A program made the position numbers and the translations under genes. Positions 56,901 to 61,634 of a stretch of DNA of 64,000 nt are shown in pieces (positions within the stretch are counted from its first letter, which is position 1; every line of letters begins with the position of its first letter). The notes below the pieces were generated by a model. That model was not told the DNA's origin. It worked only from the letters and a program-made list of their open reading frames with translations, and did no database searches. This stretch comes from Candidatus Methylobacter oryzae (GTDB taxonomy: Bacteria; Pseudomonadota; Gammaproteobacteria; Methylococcales; Methylomonadaceae): contig NZ_RYFG02000120.1 in the NCBI RefSeq assembly GCF_003994235.2, forward strand, positions 124,001 to 188,000, written 5' to 3'.

Positions 56901-59900
56901 AACCGCTGGAACCCGGACGAGTATTACGACGCGGACCGCACCCAGGCGATGCATGGAAAAATGTATTGCACAAAGGGAGGCTTTGTTGACGACATCGATT
57001 GCTTCGATGCTTTTTTCTTCAATATTTCGCCGCGCGAAGCCAAGCTGATCGATCCTTGCGAGCGTTTATTCCTGCAAACCGCATGGGCCGCGTTTGAAGA
57101 TGCCGGTTATACGCGCAAGAAGTTGGCGGAAACCGGCAATGCCAATGTCGGCGTTTTCGCCGGCATCAGCAACTACGGTTATTCCCTATGGGGGCCGCAG
57201 GAATGGGCAAAAGGCAATTCGTACACGCCTTGCAGCGGGCTTTGGTCCATCGCCAACCGCGTGTCCTATTTCATGAATCTTAACGGTCCCAGCTATCCGG
57301 TCGATACCGCCTGTTCATCGTCGTTGAGCGCGATCCATCAAGCCTGCGTGAGCCTGAACAACGGCGAATGTTCAATGGCGCTTGCCGGTGGAGCTTCGTT
57401 CAACGTGCATCCCCATCAATACGTGGCGATGTGCCAGGGCCAGATGCTGTCTCCTACCGGCAAATGCCATAGTTTCGGCGAGCAAGGAGATGGTTTCGTG
57501 CCCGGAGAAGGCGTCGGCGCCGTATTATTGAAGCCCTTGGCGCAAGCCGTTGCCGACCGCGACCCTATCTACGCGGTCATCAAAGGCAGCTCGGTTAATC
57601 ACGGCGGGCGCAGCAACGGCTATTCGGTGCCGAACCCGAAAGCGCAGGCGGAGCTTATCAAACAGGCTCTCAATAAGGCCAAGATAGACCCCGCCACCAT
57701 CAGCTATGTCGAAGCGCACGGCACCGGGACTGCGTTGGGCGACCCGGTTGAGTTTGAGGGCTTGTGCCGGGCTTGGGACGAAGCCGCGGGACAGCAAGCG
57801 GTCGAAAAACAGTCCTGCGCTTTGGGCTCGGTAAAATCGAATATCGGTCATTTGGGCGCCGCGGCAGGTATTTCGGGACTGACCAAGATCCTGTTGCAAA
57901 TGAAGCATAAAACCTTAGCGCCATCGCTGCACGCGCAAAAGCTTAATCCCAAAATCAACTTTGCCGATTCGCCGTTTTTTGTCCAGCAAAGTCCGGCGAG
58001 TTGGGAAACCAAGCCGGAAGGACAACCCAGGAGGGCCGCGGTCAGTTCGTTCGGGGCCGGCGGCGCGAATGCGCATGTAATTCTTGAAGATTATGCGCTG
58101 CCGTCGACGGCCTGCGGCGCGAGTCCGGTTTCGGGGCCGTACATTATCCCGATATCGGCTAAAACGCCTGAGCGGCTGCTTCGCTACGTGGAAAAAATAC
58201 TGGCGTTTTGGGAAAAGCACCAAGGCGAGTTGCAATTGCAGGATTTCGCTTACACCTTGCAAACGGGTAGGGAAGCGATGACCGAGCGTTTTGCCTGCAT
58301 CGTCAACCACAAGCAGGAGGTCGGAATGAAGCTGCGCGCCTTTTTGCAACATAACGGACAAGCGGAGCAGGGGAGCTTTTTTACCGGTCAAGCCGGGGAT
58401 AATGCGGCTCAGGAAGAGCTTGCGGCTTCTCCCGATCACGAACAACTGGCCAAGCTTTGGGTCAGAGGCGGCGACATCGACTGGGAAGCCCTGTTTTACC
58501 GGCAGCAGGCGGCAAAGCGCATTTCCTTGCCGACCTATCCTTTCGATAAACAGCCGTACTGGTATGTGGAAAAGACCGTTGTCGAACCGGCAGGAAAAGC
58601 CGGGCGGGCAAACGATCCGCTGGCCCGCTGCACGGAGGCTTTCGACGACTTGGCCGAGCTCGGCGCTAGCGGCTTGCTGAGCGCATTCCAGCAAATGGGC
58701 TGCTTTCGGCAGGATCGGGAAGAGTACGCAAAAGACCGGTTGAAAGCCTGCATCCGGCTGAGCCTCGAGCACGATTTGCTGTACGACGCGTTGCTGGACA
58801 TTCTGCAAACAGCCGGTTATTTGGCGATTGACGGCGACAGGATACGCAGTACGGAGCGGGTTTCGCAAAAAGTTGAAGCGCATAACCTTGATTACTGGTG
58901 CAACAAACATCCCGAGCTGGCCGCTAACTTTCAGTTGTTGTGGCAATGCCTGGACAATATGACCGCGATTTTGCAAGGCGATATACCGGCAACCGAGGTT
59001 ATGTTCCCGAACGCTTCGATGGCTTTAGTCGAGAAGATTTATCAGCAAAACGCAATCTCGGATTATTACAACCAACTCGTCGTTGACGAGGTCGTGTCCT
59101 TTATTCGCGAGCGGCTGTCCGAATTGCCCGAAGGAGAAAAAATCCATCTGTTGGAAATAGGCGCAGGCACCGGCGGCACCAGCGCTGCGGTGCTTAAGGC
59201 GATTGAGCCGTATCAAGAGTATCTTCGCTATGACTACACGGATGTTTCATTGAAGTTCATTCAGCACGGCAGAAAGCATTACGGTCATTATACGTTCGTC
59301 GATTTTCATGTTTTGGATATAGAAAAGGGGATCGAAGGTCAGGGTTTTGTTCGGCAAAACACCGATTTAATAATTGCTACCAATGTGCTGCACGCCACGC
59401 GCAACATGAACGTCACGCTGAAAAACGCCAAGTCGCTGTTACGCCGGGGAGGGAAACTTATTATTAATGAAGCGGTGGAGCCCCATGTTTTTTCCACGTT
59501 GACTTTCGGCCTGCTGAAAGGCTGGTGGTTGGCCGAAGACCCGCATAATCGGCTGCCGGGCTCGCCGTTGCTCAGCGTTTCGATGTGGCGGCGGTTGCTG
59601 GAGCATGAAGGTTTTATGTCGGTGCGAACCTTGGCGCCTGTGATCGAGACGGGAGTGAGCCAAAACGTATTTGTAGCGCAAAGCGACGGCCGCATCCCTT
59701 TGCATGAAGAGCAGGAGCCGCGGGAAATGGCGGCGTCAAGCATTCCGAAGCCTGAGCCTGTCGATATACCTGAATATGACGAAAAACTAAATATACTGGC
59801 GCAAAAGCTCAGGCACATTGTCGCTGCGGTGATTGAAGTTGAAGCGGAGACAATCAATCCCGATTGCGCTTACGTCGATATGGGCGTGGATTCGATTCTG

Positions 59901-60113
59901 GCGTTGGAAATCGTCAGCCAAGCCAACCGGGAGCTGGGATCCGAGCTACGGACGACGGCCGTGTTCGATCATGCGACCGTCAACAAGCTGGCCGCGCATA
60001 TCGCGGCGCAACATCCCGGCGCGGTGCAGCAAGACGCCTTGCTGGATGTTTTTCAACAACTGCATAGCGGCGGCTTGGATATTCACGAAGCCGACAGGCT
60101 TTTGGGTCTTTGA
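44970..60113 (+). CDS. Trans-AT polyketide synthase 2 (four ketosynthases, three methyltransferases)
   Basis: A megasynthase of 5047 residues overlapping PKS 1 by ATGA. Domain order: ACP 9-87 (GFDSI); KS5 174-604; C-MT 772-1136; ACP 1157-1232; KS6 1261-1677; C-MT 1867-2232; ACP 2262-2342; KS7 2382-2802; KR 2994-3457; three ACPs 3521-3596, 3654-3732 and 3797-3871; KS8 3941-4379; C-MT 4546-4907; ACP 4936-5026; C-terminal docking-like tail (LLDVFQQLHSGGLDIHEADRLLGL, in two parts). All methyltransferases carry LEIGAGTGGT and sit in KS-MT-ACP modules without KR, predicting alpha-methyl-beta-keto groups. KS5 has EGQGIGT instead of EAHGTGT, so it should transfer but not elongate. KS6-KS8 are complete. 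The KR has the GGAGGLG cofactor site and Tyr/Asn (ADYAYANGF). No AT or thioesterase is present. Confidence 0.93.
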   Translation: MTSGENMLSQIETSLIEAVAAVLGMEKHRVDPKENLSAYGFDSITLTQLANRLTQTFPFVRPDASTFLEYTTVEALQAHLHDRYRVDFEVYFGIARAETRTPPASQAGISSIADSYPPAEPVHSEATFAIPDISGSLLLDAFDADEQRGLHQPVPNAFASAPVAVNKTQTVPVRAMDIAIVGVAGRFPGADNIIELWENLFNEKNSLTEVPEDRWDWRAIFGDPQADGNLTDCCYGGFLDKPGNFDPLFFGISPLEALQMDPQQKLVLQSTWETLENAGYSMDRLNGEDVGVYLGVQRNENLLQLMKGGKDFGPYTNIGNTHSMLANRVSYFFDWKGNSLTVDTACAASSSALHLACHALLRGEIKFALVGGVTVVQDSFSHIANRKMGLLTNEQRVCSFDENAGGYLIGEGVATALLKPLAQAEKDGDYIYGVIKGCAVTQSGKTVFLTAPDPKSHVKVIQAALQEAGLKPEAIDYIEGQGIGTELSDKAELKAYAEVFRNSENHKLGIGSTKGNIGHVESASGITSLIKVCLAMKNGRIPPVLNFQKLNWSQSEDELPFTVVAQKQAWEPRADRSPRRAGVHNFGYGGLTAHFIIEQHTNACERQVLDHNSVAQEQLLVFSSKSRPQLDRYLARFLTYIQGSQYRYFGIQRLNLADVAYTLQTGRQEMDVRLAVVAASVEELAAKLQRYLNGDRQIARLLTGTVAARAAQEKIPPALYQARAWDRIAGHWVNGSSWSSVAGKGQRIPLPGFCFAPEPDFEAAADGIKPQLNPVDWHRFSGAFEELEDIARQLLLDRFQSWGICRTPGEELESERLQALLGIAPQYRRLFSLLPGILAKAGILQQSAGRYRVIEFAPVDMADLQRRRDDFLRNFPELKAQIGLTWDCLDCLQDILTGKIPVTRILFPDSSMERVESFYKGNPVVDYFNKLVSWQLVAAVSELDRQRPAGEKIRILEIGAGTGGTTEGVLKSIAHFGERLSYVYSDISPGFTQFGKSRFGAEFGFLEFQVLNIEKDIVEQGFAEHSFDLIIACNVLHATADMDRTIQNTRHLLKSDGSIILNEVTHAQDFISLTFGLLHGWWAFADEDRRLPGGPLLNSTMWAGLLKRQGFASVEIYGQSGPEGEDSGYNVVVASNKTEALAAKPAAIADVAPMLLPDHGLILQVREIFAKVLMIDEGQIDPNAAYVNFGVDSFTSLTVVKEINAAFGVQLRSTELFNFPSINEISLHIQQQIEPVAPTPQQPLPRSVEKRQPATDPSVDNQEGIAIIGMSGRFPHAKNIDEYWRNLVEGRDCIDDVPPGRWQGKGFWGGFVDDIDRFDPLFFNISPKEAEWMDPQQRLFVQEAWRTFEHAGYAAEDLKGSRCGVYVGCRESDYLKPFAQLGTSSYQGTGNSAAMLSARIAYFLDLKGPSLSIDTACSSSLVAIHLACESINSGTCDLALAGGVSLFCTEQSHLILGKSGMLSPDGRCKTFDDRADGFVPAEAVGAVLLKPLQHALRDGDPIFGVIKAHGINQDGKTNGITASSSPSQSALQQEVYRRYRINPERISYVEAHGTGTGLGDPIEIDALTDTFRAYTQRKQFCAIGSAKTAIGHGLAAAGVAGLIKVLLSMRHKQLPPMLHFQKENRHFQLANTPFYVNTKAQDWDNANKEPLQAAISAFGFSGTNAHCVIEEAPHRPEPAEGKKSYLIPLSAKTAIDLAAKIQALAGWLENEGDAYALRDIATTLLLGRSHFDFRVALVANDKQALAALLKGLPSRPDSGWTKIKPEQERGAALKQFGARLLTEIRDLELPENERDESLLSLADLYRQGYELEWRLLYQHNAAAKGVFRKVPLPTYPFVGERYWLAPMDGIAVNAQAPTAFVPVALPSETPELKAFQHAYAEVPGFCAMLLADTLHNMGVFEMPGQRYLREELRGQLQIDAKYHRLLDAFLNILLDEGYLQRQGDYFVRTGREWRLPFAELQQRKDCLLSEFSQIGAFVNLIWVCVRNYPEVLQGKLNATEVIFPDASFELVKGIYKDNATADFYNKILVNNVLEQVRIQTARLPGKQLKILEIGAGTGGTSALLLNALQRFGDSISYLYTDISSGFIQYGRRTYGPRYPFADFEVLDIEKAIVPDCVYRKSFDIVVAANVIHATRDLCKTLAHVKALLKDKGYLFLNETTDIQAFATMTYGLLDGWWLFEDDIRLENSPLLDDKMWVALLQQQGFSVAPPQGLSGAEKGPGQHILIAELLEDKAALHDAAPVSEPVPAAVQPAAATKISRPVQETLKQRIQQEVTDAIFHILGLNDRQLVMEKRFADYGLDSISGIDFLSLVNQQFGINVRVTALFDYPSVAELSAFIYENYREQLSAPDFADAPETSANEADDKEDESATSASCDVPEMQQDDIAIIGMSGRFSGSRNVHEFWEQLASGTSCISEPPTGRWAEGGFPPGYRAGFLDGIDQFDPLFFNWSGAEAEQADPQQRLFLEESYAALEDAGYAPAQLRELTCGVFAGVGMSDYLINMRERGYFGEAQSFWGNSPAVVPARISYFLNLKGPSIAIDTACSSSLVAMHSARQSILAGECDMALAGGVYLCTTPHFHTLADKAQMLAADGICKAFDQKADGFVFGEGVGVVVLKRLDAAIRDKDHIYGVLKASGVNQDGKTNGMTAPSTLSQTELEVAVYRRAGINPETIGYVEGHGTGTKLGDPVEVEALSKAFRRYTDKKQFCLLGSVKTNIGHSSLAAGVAGVIKVLQCFAHSQIPPLLNFSEANEHIDFNDSPFHINTRLYEWKKHGDLPRRAAISGFGLSGTNAHLVLEESPVRLESRPVRGEGPVLICLSAKTGYSLKQKIRDLATCLEAQGRQYALEYIAYTLHVGREHFGQRFALVAQSREDLLRQLREADIDAMPRKTSELSGDAELWLKQLRARNLPLPETLEKLHALAALYRDGRDMEWLKLYPEDVRYRVPLPSYPFDRSRFWFPAPTAKALQPQAEAQVVPVPGAAMPVSGSAEKTWWQPDWQPSPLDSSLASHADGPLLIFGSGQQDLSGWQNTKVVLVTSGEDFSVAPQGTVPGADAVIRIRAGEPEDYRQLAGLLAQRGLLPTRILHCWSQQPFVADELDKQLDRGFYSMLFIAQALIEQKACPEKIRVIYAFVRSASRDYALNQAIGSFAKTLNRENPAFYCQTLELPQAALLSQIADREYRHGTANQVEVRYRRDANGELVREVKVWRSVDLENATAKPPALKEQGTYLLIGGAGGLGLLFCEYLRRQAEAQQNRIRVFLTGRRPLSADKLQQLQRLNSTWCEAVYLQADIADAAQAKYVVAEARSRLGGIAGIFHFAGCAQDAFLLKKTKSQCREVLAAKVQGTLCLEQALAGEKVDFLSFFSSASSVTGNVGQADYAYANGFFDAFAAQGGIGGRMFSVNWAFWQQGGMQLSDSKLETMAADMGVHGLSGAVGIQAWESILQSGLTQCMFLSGNGQKIRQFVEKQFAEPQRVKKTGNARFDAQNIYRQAESVGRLNDTVGMAQRSADIDAATGNAMPLSQDIEAFLKQAVADVSRLPLDKISIHRPFDEFGLDSLMITALNEKLIARFGPLSATLFFEYQDLASLTEYLSARKQAAQAEVVFANNAGQVSCRTASGVDDIYRKAEAIGHAAVQGIARSIDALEAIVASSAPVGQDIEAFLKQAVADVSRLPLDKISAERPFEEFGLDSLMITALNEKLIARFGPLSATLFFEHRNLAALTEYLAARQHSVQPAPAKIAELEYSAGRPANKQASSQAKLSDVGNIYSRAKAIGHEFSRSDGCVVAKAAASAASVNVRQDIEAFLRKAVADVSALPIEEIGVYRPFDELGLDSLMITALNEKLIARFGQLSATLFFEYPNLAALSEYLSGWQASAKACVVAEENIVGRTPCPDDAKRTLNIGDIYKKAAQIGIADNAATQASAFRADKRQDTSSVAGNSALDIAIIGVSGIYPEADNLEIFWDNLKAGRDSITEVPPNRWNPDEYYDADRTQAMHGKMYCTKGGFVDDIDCFDAFFFNISPREAKLIDPCERLFLQTAWAAFEDAGYTRKKLAETGNANVGVFAGISNYGYSLWGPQEWAKGNSYTPCSGLWSIANRVSYFMNLNGPSYPVDTACSSSLSAIHQACVSLNNGECSMALAGGASFNVHPHQYVAMCQGQMLSPTGKCHSFGEQGDGFVPGEGVGAVLLKPLAQAVADRDPIYAVIKGSSVNHGGRSNGYSVPNPKAQAELIKQALNKAKIDPATISYVEAHGTGTALGDPVEFEGLCRAWDEAAGQQAVEKQSCALGSVKSNIGHLGAAAGISGLTKILLQMKHKTLAPSLHAQKLNPKINFADSPFFVQQSPASWETKPEGQPRRAAVSSFGAGGANAHVILEDYALPSTACGASPVSGPYIIPISAKTPERLLRYVEKILAFWEKHQGELQLQDFAYTLQTGREAMTERFACIVNHKQEVGMKLRAFLQHNGQAEQGSFFTGQAGDNAAQEELAASPDHEQLAKLWVRGGDIDWEALFYRQQAAKRISLPTYPFDKQPYWYVEKTVVEPAGKAGRANDPLARCTEAFDDLAELGASGLLSAFQQMGCFRQDREEYAKDRLKACIRLSLEHDLLYDALLDILQTAGYLAIDGDRIRSTERVSQKVEAHNLDYWCNKHPELAANFQLLWQCLDNMTAILQGDIPATEVMFPNASMALVEKIYQQNAISDYYNQLVVDEVVSFIRERLSELPEGEKIHLLEIGAGTGGTSAAVLKAIEPYQEYLRYDYTDVSLKFIQHGRKHYGHYTFVDFHVLDIEKGIEGQGFVRQNTDLIIATNVLHATRNMNVTLKNAKSLLRRGGKLIINEAVEPHVFSTLTFGLLKGWWLAEDPHNRLPGSPLLSVSMWRRLLEHEGFMSVRTLAPVIETGVSQNVFVAQSDGRIPLHEEQEPREMAASSIPKPEPVDIPEYDEKLNILAQKLRHIVAAVIEVEAETINPDCAYVDMGVDSILALEIVSQANRELGSELRTTAVFDHATVNKLAAHIAAQHPGAVQQDALLDVFQQLHSGGLDIHEADRLLGL

Positions 60114-60177
60114 TAATAATTTTTTAGGAATCATTTCATGAGAAACGGCATTAATCAGGAAGATATTGATTTTTTCA

Positions 60178-60304
60178 TCTCGTTCCCACGGGCTCCGTGG
60201 GAATGCAGTGCAGGACGCGCTGCGTCCCCTATACGCCGGACGCTGATCGTGATTCGCGGCGCAGCGCGCCTTGACTGCATTCCCACGCGGCGCGTGGGAA
60301 CGAG
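60178..60304. repeat. GTTCCCACG palindromic element, second family member
   Basis: The left end CTCGTTCCCACGGGCTCCGT and right end GGCGCGTGGGAACGAG are near-complementary and enclose GGACGCGCTGCGTCC-type inner stems. Same architecture as the element inside PKS 1 at 35652-35754. Confidence 0.75.
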
Positions 60305-60332
60305 GAAACTTTATCTCGCTCCCACGCGGCGT

Positions 60333-60541
60333 GCTCGTCGTTATACACAAGTAGTTGTGAGACGCCGTCATCCCGGCAGGGATTGCCGGGATCCAGAAGC
60401 CAGGGATGGCAATACCAAAGCAAGTGACAAACCTTACAACGCGAAATTGTTTGGTTACGAGCCTTCACATCCCTGTGCTCTGGATTCCGGCAATCCCTGC
60501 CGGAATGACGTGCTTTTAAAGACTTGTGTATAACGACGAGC
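60333..60541. mobile_element. MITE-like element with 19-base perfect terminal inverted repeats
   Basis: Both ends are GCTCGTCGTTATACACAAG in inverted orientation. Subterminal arms (GTCATCCCGGCAGGGATTGC onward at 60367, complement ending at 60509) form a second long inverted repeat. GCGGCG flanks both sides (60326-60331 and 60542-60547), a possible six-base target duplication with one unmatched base on the left. No coding capacity. Confidence 0.75.
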
Positions 60542-60702
60542 GCGGCGCCTGAGAACGAGGAAAACTTCGTGTTCTTCGTGGTGAATGCTTTGTTTTTGTT
60601 CTGTCACGAATACTTTCAGTCTCATAAGCAACGCGCATCCACCAAAACCGGCGATGCAAAAACTTTTGCGACTATTAATAATAATTTTTTAGGAATAATT
60701 TC

Positions 60703-61509
60703 ATGAGAGACAGCATTAATCAGGAAGATATTGATTTTTACAACGAGTACGGTTTTGTCCGGATTCACTCCCTGCTTACTCCGGAAGAGACCGAGCGTTT
60801 GCGCATGCACCAGTATAATGCGCTGGAGCAACGCGGCAAGTTCCGCTACCCCGACCGGGATATTCTGGGCGAGGATAATCCGGTATATGAACGCATGTTT
60901 TTGCAACGGTTGAACTTATGGCGGGACTACGAACCGATTCGCGAATTTACCTTGAGTCCGCGCATCGCCAAAATCGCCGCCGAGCTGGCCGGCGTTGATG
61001 CGATGCGCTTATGGCACGATGCGGCTTTTATCAAGAAAGGCTGGGCCAATCCTACCTCTTGGCATTTTGACGCGGCTTATTGGTCGTTTAATTCGCCCGG
61101 CGGCATCACGGTTTGGGTCGCGCTGACCGATGCCCGGCCTGATAACGGCGGGCTGTATTTCATGCCCGGTTCGCATCGCGAGATTGATTTTTGCCTGCCC
61201 ATTTTCTCTAACGACCATGTCGCCGGTTTGTTCGATTTGCCGGGCTATCAGCATTGGCGCGAAAGGGAAGCGGTATCGCTGCCGTTAAAGGCCGGGGATT
61301 GCACTTTTCACAGCGGCCTGACCCTGCACGGCTCGGGAATCAACATGACGCCGCATCAACGCGCCGCCTGGGTATGCGCCTACATGCCCGACGGCTCCGT
61401 TTACAACGGTAAGCCCAACGTGCTGCCGGACGATTATGTCAAAAATCTCAGCGTCGGCGATTACTTGCGAAACAACGACTTCAACCCGGTTGTTTATCGG
61501 AAGAGTTAA
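60703..61509 (+). CDS. Phytanoyl-CoA dioxygenase (PhyH) family hydroxylase
   Basis: This 268-residue Fe(II)/2-oxoglutarate oxygenase is predicted to hydroxylate the polyketide or a late intermediate in the cytoplasm. The start MRDSINQEDIDFYNEYGFVRI is typical of PhyH. The metal-binding HxD is in SWHFDAAYW (about residues 120-128), and the distal histidine lies in CTFHSGLTLHGSG. A candidate 2OG-binding arginine follows in HQRAAWV. The SD TTTAGGAA lies ten bases upstream. It sits between PKS 2 and PKS 3 on the same strand. Its own start region is duplicated 565 bases upstream by the rearrangement described there. Confidence 0.88.
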   Translation: MRDSINQEDIDFYNEYGFVRIHSLLTPEETERLRMHQYNALEQRGKFRYPDRDILGEDNPVYERMFLQRLNLWRDYEPIREFTLSPRIAKIAAELAGVDAMRLWHDAAFIKKGWANPTSWHFDAAYWSFNSPGGITVWVALTDARPDNGGLYFMPGSHREIDFCLPIFSNDHVAGLFDLPGYQHWREREAVSLPLKAGDCTFHSGLTLHGSGINMTPHQRAAWVCAYMPDGSVYNGKPNVLPDDYVKNLSVGDYLRNNDFNPVVYRKS

Positions 61510-61513
61510 CGGA

Positions 61514-61582
61514 GTAGGGCGTGCCGTGCGCGCCTAAAGGTATATTTAAAGCACCGAAGAAGGCGCGCACGGCACGCCCTAC
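61514..61582. terminator. Long perfect inverted repeat between PhyH and PKS 3
   Basis: A 21-base arm beginning GTAGGGCGTGCCGTGCGC at 61514-61534 is perfectly complementary to 61562-61582, with 27 bases between. Both outer ends read GTAG, as in paired REP elements. It could attenuate transcription into PKS 3, but no T run follows. It is probably a REP pair rather than a true terminator. Confidence 0.5.
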
Positions 61583-61634
61583 GGCAGCGGGTTTACAGGT
61601 CGGAAAATTTTAGAATATCTAAGGTCTAAGGAAT

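Larger units (their letters stand above)
60114..60702. other. Rearranged spacer: duplicated phyH start plus nested repeats
   Basis: The 589 bases after PKS 2 hold no functional gene. The first 61 bases (60114-60174) copy the leader and first 12 codons of the dioxygenase gene whose intact copy begins at 60679-60739, with three mismatches. Between them lie a GTTCCCACG palindromic element (60178-60304), a second, partial copy of its arm (from about 60315) split by a 209-base MITE-like unit (60333-60541), and some 130 bases of unassigned sequence. The plus-strand frame from 60138 starts like PhyH (MRNGINQEDIDF) but then runs into repeat sequence, so it is not a gene. Confidence 0.8.

Noticed and set aside
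60138-60533. 131-codon plus-strand frame starting MRNGINQEDIDFF
   Set aside because: Only the first 12 codons match PhyH. The rest is translated palindromic repeat and MITE sequence, so it is a broken duplicate, not a gene.
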